Source: an uncultured Sediminicola sp.
GTDB lineage: Bacteria > Bacteroidota > Bacteroidia > Flavobacteriales > Flavobacteriaceae
Direction of reading: 5' to 3'
Length of the DNA: 16,031 bases
Assembly (NCBI GenBank): GCA_938039345.1
Contig: CALHVB010000146.1
Span: 1 to 16,031 of the forward strand
Part shown: in pieces, positions 15,094 through 16,031 of the stretch
Numbering within the stretch: the first letter of the stretch is position 1
How the letters are laid out: every line of letters starts with the position of its first letter
Notes under the pieces: model-generated
The model's input: only the letters and a program-made list of their open reading frames with translations
Database searches by the model: none
Told to the model about the DNA's origin: nothing
Position numbers and translations under genes: made by a program

Positions 15094-15179
15094 AATTAAA
15101 AAGAAATTAGTTAAAAATTTTTCATTTTCATATAGTGTTCTCAAAAAGAGTTTTGTTTTAGTTAGGCAAGACTCTTTTT
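15094..15179 (+). ncRNA. Putative small RNA from unit R2
   Basis: TATATTTA at 15080-15087. CAACAATA boxes at 15026 and 15047, both exact. TTAGTTA is at 15107-15113. The stem 15145-15155 / 15167-15177 with loop TTTTAGTTAGG carries the same wobble pair as R1. The 5' end is estimated. Confidence 0.6.
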
Positions 15180-15312
15180 ATTTTACAAAAACTTAGAATA
15201 CTCTACTAATTATAAAATTCAAATATCAAGTTTTAACACCTATACAACAATAATGCTTTAACTAACAACATTAGTTTAATTTAAAGCCATAACACTCTTA
15301 TATTTACAGTAT

Positions 15313-15396
15313 AATAAAAAAGAATTCAGTTAAAAATTTTTCATTTTCATATAGTGTTCTCAAAAAGAGTCTTATCATTTATGGTAAGACTTTTTT
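15313..15396 (+). ncRNA. Putative small RNA from unit R3, with variant hairpin
   Basis: TATATTTA at 15299-15306. The stem 15364-15374 / 15385-15395 reads AAAGAGTCTTA / TAAGACTTTTT. Two base pairs are exchanged as whole pairs against the other units (T-A to C-G, and G-C to A-T), and one pair is a G-T wobble. The loop is TCATTTATGG, and the upstream TTAGTTA is CAGTTA here. It is the most diverged member, yet it keeps CATATAGTGTTCTCA unchanged. Confidence 0.6.
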
Positions 15397-15549
15397 AATT
15401 TATAACACCACTACTTAAAAACAATAAACACTATTAATTCTATAAGCTTTCTATTTTAAATATCAATTTTTAATAAGCTTACAACAAGTCTTTACCTACT
15501 CACAACAATAATTTATTTACAAACTACAAACCTTATATATTTATAATGT

Positions 15550-15631
15550 AATTAAAAAGATAGTTAGTTAGTAAATTTTCATATAGTGTTCTCAGAAAGA
15601 GTTTTGTTTTAGTTAGGCAAAACTCTTTTTT
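15550..15631 (+). ncRNA. Putative small RNA from unit R4
   Basis: TATATTTA at 15536-15543. The unit is of the R0 type upstream (AATTTATTTAC after CAACAAT). One copy of the doubled ATTTTC before the CATATAGTG box is missing, so the RNA is a few bases shorter. The stem 15596-15606 / 15618-15628 is perfect with loop TTTTAGTTAGG. The 5' end is estimated. Confidence 0.6.
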
Positions 15632-15771
15632 ATTTTATAAATACTCAGAATATTGTAATAATTAGGCATTATAAAATTCAAATATCAAGTTTCTATAGCT
15701 ATACAACAATAATGCTTTAACTCACAACAATAGTTTAATTTAAAGCTATAACGCTCTTATATTTACAGTGT

Positions 15772-15854
15772 AATAAAAAAGAAGTTAGTTAATTTTCATT
15801 TTCATATAGTGTTCTTAAAAAGAGTTTTGTTTTAGTTAGGCAAAGCTCTTTTTT
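15772..15854 (+). ncRNA. Putative small RNA from unit R5
   Basis: TATATTTA at 15758-15765. CAACAATA boxes at 15704 and 15725. The stem 15819-15829 / 15841-15851 (CAAAGCTCTTT) has a T-G wobble at a different pair from R1 and R2. The conserved box reads GTTCTTA instead of GTTCTCA. It is the last unit before the insertion sequence. Confidence 0.6.
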
Positions 15855-15889
15855 ATTTTATAAATACTTGCTCAAATATGTATTTAAAA

Positions 15890-16031
15890 GGGATCAAGAC
15901 CAATTGTTGTGTTTATGCAAATATTCTAGTTAATCTAAAGAGGAAGAATTCTACATTTTTAACCCCTCTAAATTGAGCTCTAAAGGCTTTTATTTTAGCA
16001 TTAAATGATTCTGCTGAAGCATTTGTACTTC
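15890..16031 (-). mobile_element. End of an ISAon1-like insertion sequence (cut by window edge)
   Basis: The 3' end of a transposase gene reads leftward from the window edge. Spacer homology with the repeat array (ATTTTATAAATACT) is lost at about 15869, and the element end is probably near GGGATCAAGACC at 15890. That boundary is a guess from position only; the other end and any target duplication are outside the window. Confidence 0.6.
15913..16031 (-). CDS. Transposase C-terminus, ISL3/ISAon1 type (partial)
   Basis: The last 39 residues are visible, ending at a TAA (15913-15915). They read STNASAESFNAKIKAFRAQF, then RGVKNVEFFLFRLTRIFA. The ASAESFNAKIK and F-RLT-IFA segments are the C-terminal signature of DDE transposases of the ISAon1 group (DDE_Tnp_ISL3) that are very common in Bacteroidota; the Glu of AESFN is in the position of the catalytic acid of this group. 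The N-terminal part and the small upstream ORF of such elements lie beyond the window. Whether the element is intact cannot be judged. Confidence 0.8.
   Translation of the reverse strand, partial: STNASAESFNAKIKAFRAQFRGVKNVEFFLFRLTRIFA

Larger units (their letters stand above)
14774..15854 (+). repeat. Tandem array of five small-RNA repeat units (R1-R5)
   Basis: Five direct units: 14774-14953, 15001-15179, 15220-15396, 15457-15631 and 15679-15854. They are parted by spacers of 47, 40, 60 and 47 bases. Each unit has a YAAATATCAA-like box, a CAACAATA-like box 25 bases on, CAACAATA 21 bases further (14820, 15047, 15266, 15503, 15725), and TATATTTA exactly 33 bases after that (14853, 15080, 15299, 15536, 15758). 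Then come a conserved 80-90 bases and an intrinsic terminator. The 1.2 kb between the helicase and transposase genes holds no credible gene on either strand. The spacers R1-R2 and R4-R5 are nearly identical, which points to duplication of a two-unit block. The units are too long, too unequal and too structured for CRISPR. Confidence 0.9.

Noticed and set aside
3584..15390. Shared arms GTCTTA/TAAGAC in the 3584 inverted repeat and in the R3 stem
   Set aside because: Six-base arms, different centres and unrelated surroundings; likely chance.
14774..15854. CRISPR array
   Set aside because: Units are 175-180 bases long, differ from one another, and the spacers between them are related in sequence; CRISPR repeats are 25-40 bases, identical, with unrelated spacers.
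14774..15854. MITE-type mobile repeats
   Set aside because: The units have no terminal inverted repeats or target duplications and are all in one direction; only the internal terminator hairpin is inverted.

Overview
The window is AT-rich (roughly 30% GC by eye) and looks like a chromosome segment of a marine member of the Flavobacteriaceae (Bacteroidota). The evidence is the type of genes: TonB-dependent receptor with a carboxypeptidase-like N-terminal domain, DUF2141, DUF5777, YHYH, a YwqK/MORN lipoprotein, an ISAon1-type transposase. Shine-Dalgarno sites are absent, and one promoter -7 element (TAttTTTG) is of the Bacteroidota type. The genus cannot be fixed from this sequence.

Left part, 1-3467. 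A beta-barrel outer-membrane protein gene ends at 317. It converges with a leftward operon reading OB-fold protein > YceI > DUF5777 barrel > di-heme cytochrome c peroxidase (MauG/CCP family). The first three genes overlap by 8-11 bases. The peroxidase follows after an 85-base gap that holds a perfect FNR-like palindrome. Middle part, 3654-10438. A rightward series runs: TonB receptor, DUF2141 protein, small TPR-like secreted protein, a YdeP-type molybdopterin oxidoreductase, the nucleoside phosphorylase PpnP, and an unrecognised secreted protein with a terminator behind it.

Right part, 10777-14096. A compact four-gene operon encodes only lipoproteins: a YHYH protein, a MORN/YwqK-like protein, an SCO1 copper protein and a formylglycine sulfatase. 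A convergent one-domain DEAD-box-like gene follows.

The most unusual content is non-coding. From 14774 to 15854, five direct tandem units (about 175-180 bases conserved, repeating every 219-232 bases) have no coding capacity. A sixth copy in the same orientation lies alone at 10535-10713, on the other side of the lipoprotein operon. In every unit a promoter-like TATATTTA sits exactly 33 bases after a CAACAATA box. A similar box lies 21 bases further up, and a YAAATATCAA-like box 25 bases above that. About 80-90 bases downstream of TATATTTA comes a strong intrinsic terminator whose stem is kept by compensatory changes. I read this as a tandem family of small RNA genes, each with its own regulated promoter and terminator. 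I do not recognise the family. An ISAon1-like transposase gene, cut by the window edge, borders the array on the right.
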